IMG/VR virus record: IMGVR_UViG_3300049215_000227
Location: 39,998 to 103,997 of that record
Strand: one strand, 5' to 3'
DNA from: a virus
Length of the DNA stretch: 64,000 bases
The position numbers and the translations under genes were made by a program. Each line of letters starts with the position of its first letter. The stretch's first letter is position 1. This document shows positions 34,501-41,020 of the stretch, one piece after another. Below the pieces are notes generated by a model. It worked only from the letters and a program-made list of their open reading frames with translations. It was not told where the DNA came from and searched no databases.

Positions 34501-35608
34501 TAACTTGAGGTCTCGTTACGGGATAGTTGGCAAGTTGCAAGAACTGCTCTTTGCCGGTAGCGTTCGTCAAGAGAACGTCCACTGACTGACCAGCGTACGA
34601 AGGCTGGAAGCCTGTGCCATCATCGATGTATAGAATAGAAGGCTGACCAACGCTAGGCGGCTCCGCGATGACCGCAGAAGCAACCTGCTTGCTGTCATCC
34701 GAGTCAGATACGCCGATAACTGCGGATAAGATTGCCGCCGAAGTTCCTCTAGCAAGAGTATTCGGATACGACTTGATCCTGTTTCTTAGGTCTTGGTCAG
34801 TCTCAACGTCAGTTCCACCAGTGAAGGCAGAAGGGTTGGACACTCCAGCGCCTGGGAAAGGAAGCGTGTCGAACTGAATGATGGTGTTGATCGGAGCGTT
34901 GCTCACTGATCCTGCAACTAGAGCTTGAGCAGCTACGTTAGAAACTTCAGTTTCACCTGCAGGAAGGATTGCGTCACGAAGCGTTACGTAGTCAATCTCT
35001 GGGTTGAGATTGTTCGCTGGGATCTTGATGATAGTTCCAGCAGCAATGATTCTATCTGGCTGACCTTGAGAGTTGACAACGATGTCAGAGATCAAGTGAT
35101 TGTTCTGCAATGCAGAAGCTAAATTGATCTGAGAGAAGGTTGGAAAAACAGTGATAGAGGTGTACGCGATTGGACCTTCAAAGGAAGGCGTGCCGCGACC
35201 GATGTAAAGCGTTCCAGTTGGCGCCCAGCCAGCGGTGTTGTTAACGAACAGTACCGTTTGTCCTGCGATAGGAGCTGGCTTAATGACGTATAGGTTTGTG
35301 CTCTGCTTCGTGATGTTATTGTTGAAGAGAGAGACGTTGCCAGAAGCTTTGGTTGCAGCCTTACGGGATAGACCGTAGTCAGCCGCTCTATTATCAAGGT
35401 CTACACCTTGAACTGTGTCAATGTTAAGAAGGTTTAAGAGACTTAAGATCGCAGCGTTGTTTTCAAAGTCATTAGCAGCCGCTGCCTCAAGAAGAGTGAG
35501 GAGCACTGAGCCCTGATTAACGTCGTTGAGCGGCGTATTGGCGATGATAGTACGAATCATCGCGCCTAGGAGCTGGTTAAAACTTTGGATCTTAATCTGT
35601 GACGCCAT
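28517..35608 (-). CDS. Giant baseplate J-like (wedge) protein
   Basis: 2363 residues, several times the usual 300-700 of gpJ/gp6 baseplate proteins. The N-terminus (L-L-G-A-M-I-R-T-I-I-A-N-T-P-L-N-D-V-N) and the L-D-N-R-A-A-D-Y-G-L-x-R segment near 75-90 are the gpJ start. T-D-V-E-T-D-Q-D-L-R-N-R-I (about 265) is the conserved J core, and the C-terminus (V-A-S-V-T-F-T-N-P) matches the J end. The middle 1900 residues are beta-rich insertions, including a tandem duplication of about 95 residues (around 1243-1459). It links wedge proteins around the hub. Confidence 0.85.
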   Translation of the reverse strand: MASQIKIQSFNQLLGAMIRTIIANTPLNDVNQGSVLLTLLEAAAANDFENNAAILSLLNLLNIDTVQGVDLDNRAADYGLSRKAATKASGNVSLFNNNITKQSTNLYVIKPAPIAGQTVLFVNNTAGWAPTGTLYIGRGTPSFEGPIAYTSITVFPTFSQINLASALQNNHLISDIVVNSQGQPDRIIAAGTIIKIPANNLNPEIDYVTLRDAILPAGETEVSNVAAQALVAGSVSNAPINTIIQFDTLPFPGAGVSNPSAFTGGTDVETDQDLRNRIKSYPNTLARGTSAAILSAVIGVSDSDDSKQVASAVIAEPPSVGQPSILYIDDGTGFQPSYAGQSVDVLLTNATGKEQFLQLANYPVTRPQVINAGVGPFTLTNGSFLRVAVDGKEETVFFSTSDFVNITAAQVAEVVVAINKQSTTFSARLTNNSQNILLYPTAFDAEVIQVTPLQASDDPTLYANSILEFPVSEFSFISLYQNSTRLKEKTITAQIETTGFASWNITGAGNLILSVDGTPEQNRSFSLSNFPGATSFANLTLADWVAAFNSQFAGITATATSNQTMQINSNQTGSSSSLAATGGTLLAQLFPTQATSSVGQTGQFILNRQTGNLEILTTIHPGDTITAGTTDAKGFVTSTATPSGNYSVTTDGFGRPAQMIIVADSTYCNKRTVAALIGSTLTISNPSTNVMRIMADSLGALANLLPGDFVYMTTRATAWLATNNTGLFKIVDKGGHTTPGVDSYVDVLNPTVTPQAVTVADPTDIQAFSTNGYPQLWLGTFTPNPPVASISDVINSINDNIVNVLATAYQSDAVKITSTTEQGGSIAIPVVMGNATSLFSATVAAQLGNPPEVANIVSSKSILTYFKFAKPSEANAWLNRQVFVDSKGALTSDAVPDAPPYSSPYSETLTSTGKLNSSYVDPDNIIAFTRGNNRDQIRSIAALLGSDQVGTQQGLARTSLDHIVGDEFEIVEPMQLSATDTVVVVLDNNPQNNTININMARTGQINSGSNAGTFIPTSTEFSANDFDNQTGVDFSNLTVWGTTQNKTNFNDYAVWLRSHNWYASGGVGSGLGAMILRAAEYGPQGDAFRFNMQYPTKANQSATTSFVNTPAFTTFSYFFGSGSARPIALSGGNTITVTGPYPDTTTNFPAGAPSSGNYYDYTFSAGTFTSVVVGDVLSITNASGVSNANEGQFGVKNISGNTVRVFNPNGSPTSPGSPEIDTITTIADVLGTPTDYTITTVADSSGSLNGTYFIIHDTAGSVAVWINENGTAAQPSAGTNRYIMVGTVLSGDSANTVATKITNALNQDSAFTAGVSGNQITITNNQNGALANATAGTSGFGVATTTGTNNASLNGKYFLIYDDNGSVSVWFDVGNQGTPEPFSGATRSIRVFNFNAGASANTVALAIQQAINTDTKFTAGVLSNVVTITNTFDGNVPNASAGTSGFGVSSTDGSNAAPELIANPAGVVIFPLTGTSVSSIVGTINNSSTMTATAVGSPSLLITVSTQEESYSYAGNATALGYGHNPTSPSLRGYVALYDGQNWIKTFENANPNFTTKVPFLLQGVSTIYSMDTAPNFDVATNGELFKLIPTTVQNLYHHFTQKALSQLPIVATVDIADDRKNVQIRSNQLGSAGAIEFIGGTGNQSKMFIQAESEVDTDSSGSFLTVRVPAFPDTFNNGDIVMLQNEAGVQRLNRLSTSDTINVLNPSAGVIEYTYNPKSVGITSSTSFTIVDVSASYSLPSGYVWRWTATGVGVNFTNVNAGDLVYAFGSLSGWDQNNQVKLAGDAKVSGLPIINVNVGSNYFDVANPFGKPMSSTTVGSGTVQICPTPVIKWTLGHANYVAANSLSRTSGTVTVNCNNPHFLSTGDSVSIRDSFNVPDGVYTSITVTSASSFTFALAGSDFSETVTFASIIKSTLTPTRYRLQSLGYNNLVRLSRQDGQSPSFLSCGVAVDDYLVLAGTTFSSNNNGRFRVLAVDNDSIIFLNSQATDQLNTIRLLNNQDIQVSFTANTNTVTGVAGAFKYLAVGDWVKKQTDADNLYLQVISMNNVNPALATSITLGGNYGGSTNSAVGVFYNEAADYDKGVYLESVDDIAVYEGDAVVEGDTLFIQNIVDSNWFNVNNVGSFAIGEYGTEPSTYKPFIRVANSSGVAQTGVQMSVSVNGFYTIESLTNKFYSIRQVSRSVLDDLSSSLRSIYVYPYSRSYKFNTANNSSITHMGKLGYSNNTIVGIDGYSYYTGLLQKVQRIVDGFEPDASDFPGQRAVGSSIETLPPLPFQVNLGLNVITNEGVNLGDVSNNIKSTIINYVEGLGVGAPIILSQIIANVMQVKGVASVTFTNPTPSTQSITLNSNEKAIISANNISIA
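31230..31880 (-). repeat. Internal duplication in the J-like protein
   Basis: Two adjacent blocks of about 95 codons share the order L-N-G-[TK]-Y-F-[IL]-I, S-V-[AS]-V-W, A-N-T-V-A, F-T-A-G-V, and T-S-G-F-G-V. They probably encode repeated beta-sandwich decoration modules. Confidence 0.65.
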
Positions 35609-35635
35609 TTCTACCTTATTTTACTATGAACAACA

Positions 35636-37234
35636 TTACGTGTAGTTGACGCTAAAGCTAATAGGAACAACCCTGTTGCTGCTTCCTGACAACCTTACTT
35701 CCATGTTGATCACTACTGCTGGAGCTTGTCCAGTATTTGACTGGTATAGAACGTTAAGAGACTCGATGCGGTTGAATCGAGGATCCTGGGAGACCTGGGT
35801 GGTTAAGGAGCTAACAATTGCGTTCTTAACTGCTTCTAAATTGTTGTTTTTATTGCCAATTACGTTAACCAGACCAAATCCCTGGTGATATCTAAGTTCA
35901 CCTAACTCAGTAACAACCTTCAGGCGCATGGCCTGGATAGCGTTGTTTAAACCGTAGCTTAGATTGATGTCGTTGTTTGGCGTAAACACCAAGTCGTCAT
36001 TTTGATCAAGCAATAGGTCAATTCCAGCCTGCTTCTCGTCCTCAGCGCTTCCAGCTAGAAACCACGGAACCGTCTCCTGTCTCTGATTTGGCAAGGGTGC
36101 TTGAGACGGAATCAAGATGAACTGCGAGCTGTTGATGGTGTCTGGAGCAAAGATCCTAACGTACGCGCTGGCGGCCGTAGTATATTGACTAAGATTTGCA
36201 GGTCCATTTAAAGTAATAACTAAGTCGCCAGTGGCTGGGATCTGCACGATGTTGGTGACAACGCGTTGGTCTGGAAATGGCTGCGTATTGCTCTGCAGAA
36301 CTACGTGCTGGTTGACGTAGAACTTGGTGCTGTTGTCTACGCCAGACGAGTCAGTTGCTGAGATGTTGATGTCGTTGCCGCTGCCGTTTGTCTGAAGCGG
36401 AACAGCCGAACCAATCTCATCTATGTATGGAGGTTGCAAGCCGTTAGCGATAGCGATGTCTACCCATCTGTTTGGATCGCCAAGGTACCTATAAGCGATG
36501 GATTCCAGGTCATCTCCGTAGTTGAATCTAACTAGTTGCCCAGACGAGTACTGTCCAATGTTGATGTCGGGGTTGTTAGCGTTTGCTCTCGCGATGGCGA
36601 ACGGATCGACTGCCGTATCAACTGGAAATAGGTTTGCTAGGATGAAGTCCACGCTTTGAATTGTAGTCTGTAAAGTTTCTAGATAAAGAATGTCAGAGAC
36701 ATTTGGATTACCTTGAGTTACAGCAACTGCGCTCCTGTTGAACACAGTGTTATATGTAGCATCTGTAAGTCCAAGAGCATCTGCCTGGCGATCACGATAG
36801 TCGATAACATTGCTCTGCAGCTCTAAGAAGTCGTTCTTGGTGTAGTTTTTGACCGTAGTGATCGTAGAATTGATTACACTCTGCTCCTCAACGCTGAGGT
36901 TGATGGAGTTGATCTGAATGTTGTCCCACACTGCGTAGAACCTAAAGAACGTGTCTGAGGAGGACAGCGGGTTAATGACAGAGGTGCTGTTCCTCTGAAT
37001 CTCAACGAAGCTCGTGAAGTCCTTCAACTGCTGAGCAAATAGGTCAGGATTGAAGTAGGAGGAAACTTTAGCTTCCAGCGTAGGAAGAATTATGTTCCAC
37101 GAGGTTTGGAAGTAGCTCCATCTCATTGGGATGATGGAAGGCACGTCTGCGAGAACAAGCTGATCGCCTGTCTGCAGCTTAAACCAGAGGTTTATGTTTG
37201 CAATGCTTTGGTATGCCTGATTAAGCGTTGCCAT
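35636..37234 (-). CDS. Baseplate wedge protein, LysM-like plus gp25-like domains
   Basis: 532 residues. Around 228-265 is a LysM-like segment (F-N-Y-G-D-D-L-E-S-I-A-Y-R-Y-L-G-D-P-N-R-W), as in T4 gp53-type wedge proteins. From about 415 the sequence D-D-L-V-F-T-P-N-N-D-I-N-L-S-Y-G-L-N-N-A-I-Q-A-M with later G-E-L-R-Y-H-Q-G-F-G matches gp25/gpW-type sheath-initiating baseplate proteins. It seems to be a fusion of two wedge components, upstream of J as expected. Confidence 0.8.
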   Translation of the reverse strand: MATLNQAYQSIANINLWFKLQTGDQLVLADVPSIIPMRWSYFQTSWNIILPTLEAKVSSYFNPDLFAQQLKDFTSFVEIQRNSTSVINPLSSSDTFFRFYAVWDNIQINSINLSVEEQSVINSTITTVKNYTKNDFLELQSNVIDYRDRQADALGLTDATYNTVFNRSAVAVTQGNPNVSDILYLETLQTTIQSVDFILANLFPVDTAVDPFAIARANANNPDINIGQYSSGQLVRFNYGDDLESIAYRYLGDPNRWVDIAIANGLQPPYIDEIGSAVPLQTNGSGNDINISATDSSGVDNSTKFYVNQHVVLQSNTQPFPDQRVVTNIVQIPATGDLVITLNGPANLSQYTTAASAYVRIFAPDTINSSQFILIPSQAPLPNQRQETVPWFLAGSAEDEKQAGIDLLLDQNDDLVFTPNNDINLSYGLNNAIQAMRLKVVTELGELRYHQGFGLVNVIGNKNNNLEAVKNAIVSSLTTQVSQDPRFNRIESLNVLYQSNTGQAPAVVINMEVRLSGSSNRVVPISFSVNYT

Positions 37235-37236
37235 GC

Positions 37237-38247
37237 TTACCTACCAAACAGGTTGATGCCGTTTACCGCAGAACCTACAATTGCCTTAGCAGAACTAGAG
37301 ACATCCTTGATGGTAGACAGCAAGCTAGAAGAATTTACGCCGTTGAGACCAAGATCCGTAAGACGCTGATTGAGATCGTCTGGGTTGATGTTGCTTCCAG
37401 ACGTTCTGATGTTGTAGCCTCTCATAACGATCTGGTAGTAGTAGAGCATTGGGTTCTCTGCTGACCTGCGAAGGACAAAGCTCTTGATGGCAACGTCATA
37501 CTCGTTACCATCCTTGTAGTTGAAGAAGGTAAGTGGATGAGTGGAAGATTCTAAGCCGCTAGGAGTACCGTCATACTTAAGTCCAGCTGCGTCCTGTTTA
37601 TATCTCTTCAAGAAGCGATATAGGTTATGGAATGCTAAGTAGCCAGTTTGATCCGTGTAGACAGCTGTGTTGGGCTCAGCTTGCTTACTGAACGTGTCGG
37701 TGATCTTGTTAACTTGGTTTAAGATATTCGAGATCTGTCCGAGAGTGTTCGAGAAGAATCCGCCCAGGGCTGCACTCGATGCGATGGGGAACTTGGCTCT
37801 TCCAGGCTGTTTTAGAGATTCGTACGCAACCGCGTCGCTGTTCGTTCCGCTGAGACCAGGATTGTTCGTGGTGTTGAGTGGCTGAACAAAGTCTGGCGTC
37901 ATCCCAGTTGTGCCCTCAATGACTATGTCGTAGTACCTTACGTCAGAGTGCTCTTCAACAGTTCCATATAATGTAGGAACAACATTAGTAGCAAAGTTTG
38001 TCGTGATGCTTAGATTGCTAGGACTAATTGGCAAGAACATGACGAACTGGCTACCATACCTAGTGTTCATCCTGAAGCCGTATGGCTTTGCGGAATACCA
38101 ACTAGTAAGTTGAGGCGTGTATACACCGCTGCCGTCCGTAAGGTCAAGAGCTGTCAAACTATTGTCGCCAGCTGGTCCTTTAGGTCCCTGCGATGGAGTA
38201 GGGGAGTTTAGCCCCAAAAGATTCTGTAGTCCGTCAGTTAATCCCAT
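37237..38247 (-). CDS. Baseplate structural protein
   Basis: 336 residues of mixed alpha/beta. A Gly/Pro-rich N-terminal linker precedes a globular part with F-M-N/L-P-I-S-P-type strands and a C-terminal helix. It lies between the spike and the LysM/gp25-like wedge protein, so a hub or wedge connector is likely; the exact counterpart is not recognised. TATAAT is exactly 6 nt before the ATG and no ribosome site is seen. Confidence 0.7.
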   Translation of the reverse strand: MGLTDGLQNLLGLNSPTPSQGPKGPAGDNSLTALDLTDGSGVYTPQLTSWYSAKPYGFRMNTRYGSQFVMFLPISPSNLSITTNFATNVVPTLYGTVEEHSDVRYYDIVIEGTTGMTPDFVQPLNTTNNPGLSGTNSDAVAYESLKQPGRAKFPIASSAALGGFFSNTLGQISNILNQVNKITDTFSKQAEPNTAVYTDQTGYLAFHNLYRFLKRYKQDAAGLKYDGTPSGLESSTHPLTFFNYKDGNEYDVAIKSFVLRRSAENPMLYYYQIVMRGYNIRTSGSNINPDDLNQRLTDLGLNGVNSSSLLSTIKDVSSSAKAIVGSAVNGINLFGR

Positions 38248-38253
38248 AGCTCG

Positions 38254-38259
38254 ATTATA
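38254..38259 (-). promoter_or_regulatory. -10 box 6 nt before a baseplate gene ATG
   Basis: TATAAT, 6 nt (CGAGCT), ATG at 38247. It is placed between two late genes; a leaderless transcript is likely. Confidence 0.5.
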
Positions 38260-38275
38260 ACTCGTTTCGACTCAG

Positions 38276-39277
38276 TTATAGGCTGCCCTTGATTTGATTG
38301 ATCTTTGACTTGATCTGCTCGACAACTGGCCAGTCTGCAACTGCCGATAAAGGCGCGCAGGGTCCAACTGGAGAGATGGTTTGCACTTTACCTAGGGCAT
38401 CAATCAGCTGTGTAAGCTCATCAAGAAGCTCAATGCCTGAAGTACCAATGGCGACTTTAGGAGAGTTAATCTTGACACTTGTCGTTGCGTTCAAGCTAAA
38501 CTCCTTGGTTGACTGAGTAATTGTGTTACTTGAGTTAATAGTCAAATCTACACACGCTAAGTTAACAGCCTGACTACTCTTAGTCATCGATAGGGAGATC
38601 TTACCGGAGTTGATCGTGATAGTTCCAGCAGCCTTATCAATGTGGATAAGCTGTGGATCGCTGGTGGCGTTGTCGTTGACGATCCAACCGCCAGTCTTGT
38701 CGAACTTCATGAAGCTGCTTCCTACAGTCGTATCGTATGTAGGAGCGGGAAGTGCGGCCACTGGAGAGTTGTTTAGAATGCTTGTGTTGGTTGCAAGTCC
38801 TCTAAAGGTAAGAGTCCACTCACCGTCAGCGTTTATGTTAGTGTGTACGCCGTTGAACTCAGCGTCGTACTGAGGACCTTCTTCAGCATCTAAATTGGTG
38901 TGACGAGCAGCGTGCGTTAAGCCGCCAAGAATGACGCCTTCTCTTCCCTGCCCGTTAAGCTGTCCAACTAGAACTGCGTCACCAGCTTTAGCCTCAAAAG
39001 CCTCAACTGGATCTGGAGAGTCGTTAGTCTTGTAGCCTCTGAGAATGTAGTCTTCGTAGTTGAAGATACCGCCGAACCTTCTCATCATTCGGCAGTTCAT
39101 GTTGATCTTCTTGCCGTTGCTTTGAATCTCGACTAGATACCTAAGTTCACCTGTATCAGAGTCATTGAACGCACCCTTAACAATACCTATCCTGATGAGT
39201 CCATCTACTCTATCTAAGGTAGATCGATTGCTAGGATCAACGTATATGGAGCTATCCTTTACGATATTAGTGTCCAT
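38276..39277 (-). CDS. Baseplate central spike (gpV-like OB-fold)
   Basis: 333 residues. The N-terminal part (I-R-I-G-I-V-K-G-A-F, later K-A-G-D-A-V-L-V-G-Q-L-N-G-Q-G-R-E-G-V-I-L-G-G) is the OB-fold pattern of baseplate spike proteins such as P2 gpV. The residues beyond 200 alternate polar and hydrophobic positions (I-T-I-N-S-G-K-I-S-L-S-M), typical of the spike beta-helix. It sits just after the hub gene with 2 nt spacing. Confidence 0.85.
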   Translation of the reverse strand: MDTNIVKDSSIYVDPSNRSTLDRVDGLIRIGIVKGAFNDSDTGELRYLVEIQSNGKKINMNCRMMRRFGGIFNYEDYILRGYKTNDSPDPVEAFEAKAGDAVLVGQLNGQGREGVILGGLTHAARHTNLDAEEGPQYDAEFNGVHTNINADGEWTLTFRGLATNTSILNNSPVAALPAPTYDTTVGSSFMKFDKTGGWIVNDNATSDPQLIHIDKAAGTITINSGKISLSMTKSSQAVNLACVDLTINSSNTITQSTKEFSLNATTSVKINSPKVAIGTSGIELLDELTQLIDALGKVQTISPVGPCAPLSAVADWPVVEQIKSKINQIKGSL

Positions 39278-39279
39278 AG

Positions 39280-41013
39280 TTAGTTACCGCGCAACTTCTG
39301 ACTGTCAGGATCTGAAGGATCGGAGGTTCCAAACGTGTTGGCCGCGTTCTTGTATGCGCGACCTTGCAGCGTAGAAGCGAGTTGATCAAGCGAACCACTT
39401 CCGATGTTATTTTTAGCGTTGTTTACGATGATGCCTCTAACAAACTGAATGGTGGTGACGAAGGTTCTAGTACCCTTCTCATCCACGGTAAAACTGTGCT
39501 CCACACTCTCTACGTGACCTAGAACATATGCCTTGTCGGTGCTCGTGTTCTGACCGTCGTTAAGATTGGCAGTTGGATTGATTAAGCCGGCCTCAAACAT
39601 GATGTTGTTGCCGACGCCGATATACTCGGTGCTGCCCTTCATCGTCAGCGTTCCGTTCAACAGCTTATGCGTGTCGAAGTACCACTCCTTAAGAAGAGCG
39701 ATCCACGTGGTGAGTTGATCGGCGCTGAACGTTCCGGTCGTGCTGCTTGGGTCTACAGGAAACTGCTTAGTTCCAAACACCATAGGTCTGAAGCCTTCAC
39801 GATTGAATGCTAACTCATCAAAGCCCTGAGACTTCTGCGCCGTCCAGTTTTGCAAGATGTTGAAGTCTTGGAACTGAGGTCTAACCTCTATGAAGTTGTA
39901 CTTGTCGCGCCAGTTGGTACCTACGTTCACTCCCATCACCATGACGTTGTCGATGGTGTGAGTTTTGAGTAGGTTAAACGGTGATCTGATCTTCTGCTCG
40001 GCCGCTGATGTATCTAAATCTGTTCTATAAGAGAACGGCTTGATCCTGTTAAAGATGGTGAGAGACGGACCAACATTGCCGGAGTTACTCTGAGTCCAAT
40101 CGATCTCGTTATAGAGCTCATTCATCGTGGGATTACTGTTCTCTAGCAAAATCTGCCAAAACGTGTTGGTGCCTTGCAGCGAGAACGGATCGATGTAGCC
40201 GTAGGCTTCATTTGTATCTGTGTACGAGTCGTAACCAGTCAACCTGCCAGTCTGCAATCCTAGGAGGTCAGAGATCTTGGTAGACGTGTTGACGTTACCG
40301 TCCGCATCTACAAAGTTAAAGTATCTAGCCATCTCGTTGGGAATGATGAAGTCGTATACGGACTTACCAAGCCTGTTGATAGCTCCAGCCGCTTGAGTTA
40401 ACTCTGTCGTTGTAGTGCCAAAGATACCGATGAGAGCGACAAGGTTGTCAGACACCTTAAAGCTTTTTGGGGTGTTGCCGTCGCCAAATAGCATTCTCTG
40501 CAATATGAGCGCAAGAGTATTACCTTGATTAACTGGATCTGACGCAGCAGCAATTAAGTTGTCAATGTATAGAACGTTGTTGAAGATGTATCCCCAGTCA
40601 ACGCCGGTCATTACGTATCTGGTGTGCCTTGCGCCTTCGTCGTCAACAGTAACTTCAGCTCTTACGCTCTCCACCTTACCAATCATCTTCACAAAGTTTG
40701 GGTCAGCGTTTTTAAGCTGAGCTTGCGTAATAGGACTGTTAGACATTAAGATAGTGCACCAGCTTCCCGCGGTGATCTCAGAGACCCAATCTCTGGTTGG
40801 AGCTAGATGAACTTCAAACGTTCCAGCTGGCGATCCTTTAGTCTTGGTCGTGTGAATGCCAACGCACGAAACCGTACTTAGGATTCGCTCGTTGACCGTG
40901 TTAAGAGTGCTGCTATCCGTCGGATCAACACCTAGCCTATCGTCGTAGTTCCATACGATGACGGCAGCGTGAGGTGTAGTTATTTTATAGTTGTTAGTTT
41001 GGTTAAGCGCCAT
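39280..41013 (-). CDS. Baseplate hub protein (gp27/XkdQ-like)
   Basis: 577 residues. The order tape measure, this gene, spike protein is the normal hub position. It contains repeated beta-barrel-like segments, W-V-S-E-I-T-A-G-S-W-C-T-I-L early and a late L-L-N-G-T-L-T-M-K-G-S-T-E-Y-I-G-V-G-N-N-I, the pattern of gpD/gp27-type hub domains that end in V-E-S-V-E-H-S-F. It would connect the tube to the spike. Confidence 0.8.
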   Translation of the reverse strand: MALNQTNNYKITTPHAAVIVWNYDDRLGVDPTDSSTLNTVNERILSTVSCVGIHTTKTKGSPAGTFEVHLAPTRDWVSEITAGSWCTILMSNSPITQAQLKNADPNFVKMIGKVESVRAEVTVDDEGARHTRYVMTGVDWGYIFNNVLYIDNLIAAASDPVNQGNTLALILQRMLFGDGNTPKSFKVSDNLVALIGIFGTTTTELTQAAGAINRLGKSVYDFIIPNEMARYFNFVDADGNVNTSTKISDLLGLQTGRLTGYDSYTDTNEAYGYIDPFSLQGTNTFWQILLENSNPTMNELYNEIDWTQSNSGNVGPSLTIFNRIKPFSYRTDLDTSAAEQKIRSPFNLLKTHTIDNVMVMGVNVGTNWRDKYNFIEVRPQFQDFNILQNWTAQKSQGFDELAFNREGFRPMVFGTKQFPVDPSSTTGTFSADQLTTWIALLKEWYFDTHKLLNGTLTMKGSTEYIGVGNNIMFEAGLINPTANLNDGQNTSTDKAYVLGHVESVEHSFTVDEKGTRTFVTTIQFVRGIIVNNAKNNIGSGSLDQLASTLQGRAYKNAANTFGTSDPSDPDSQKLRGN

Positions 41014-41020
41014 CTCTTAC

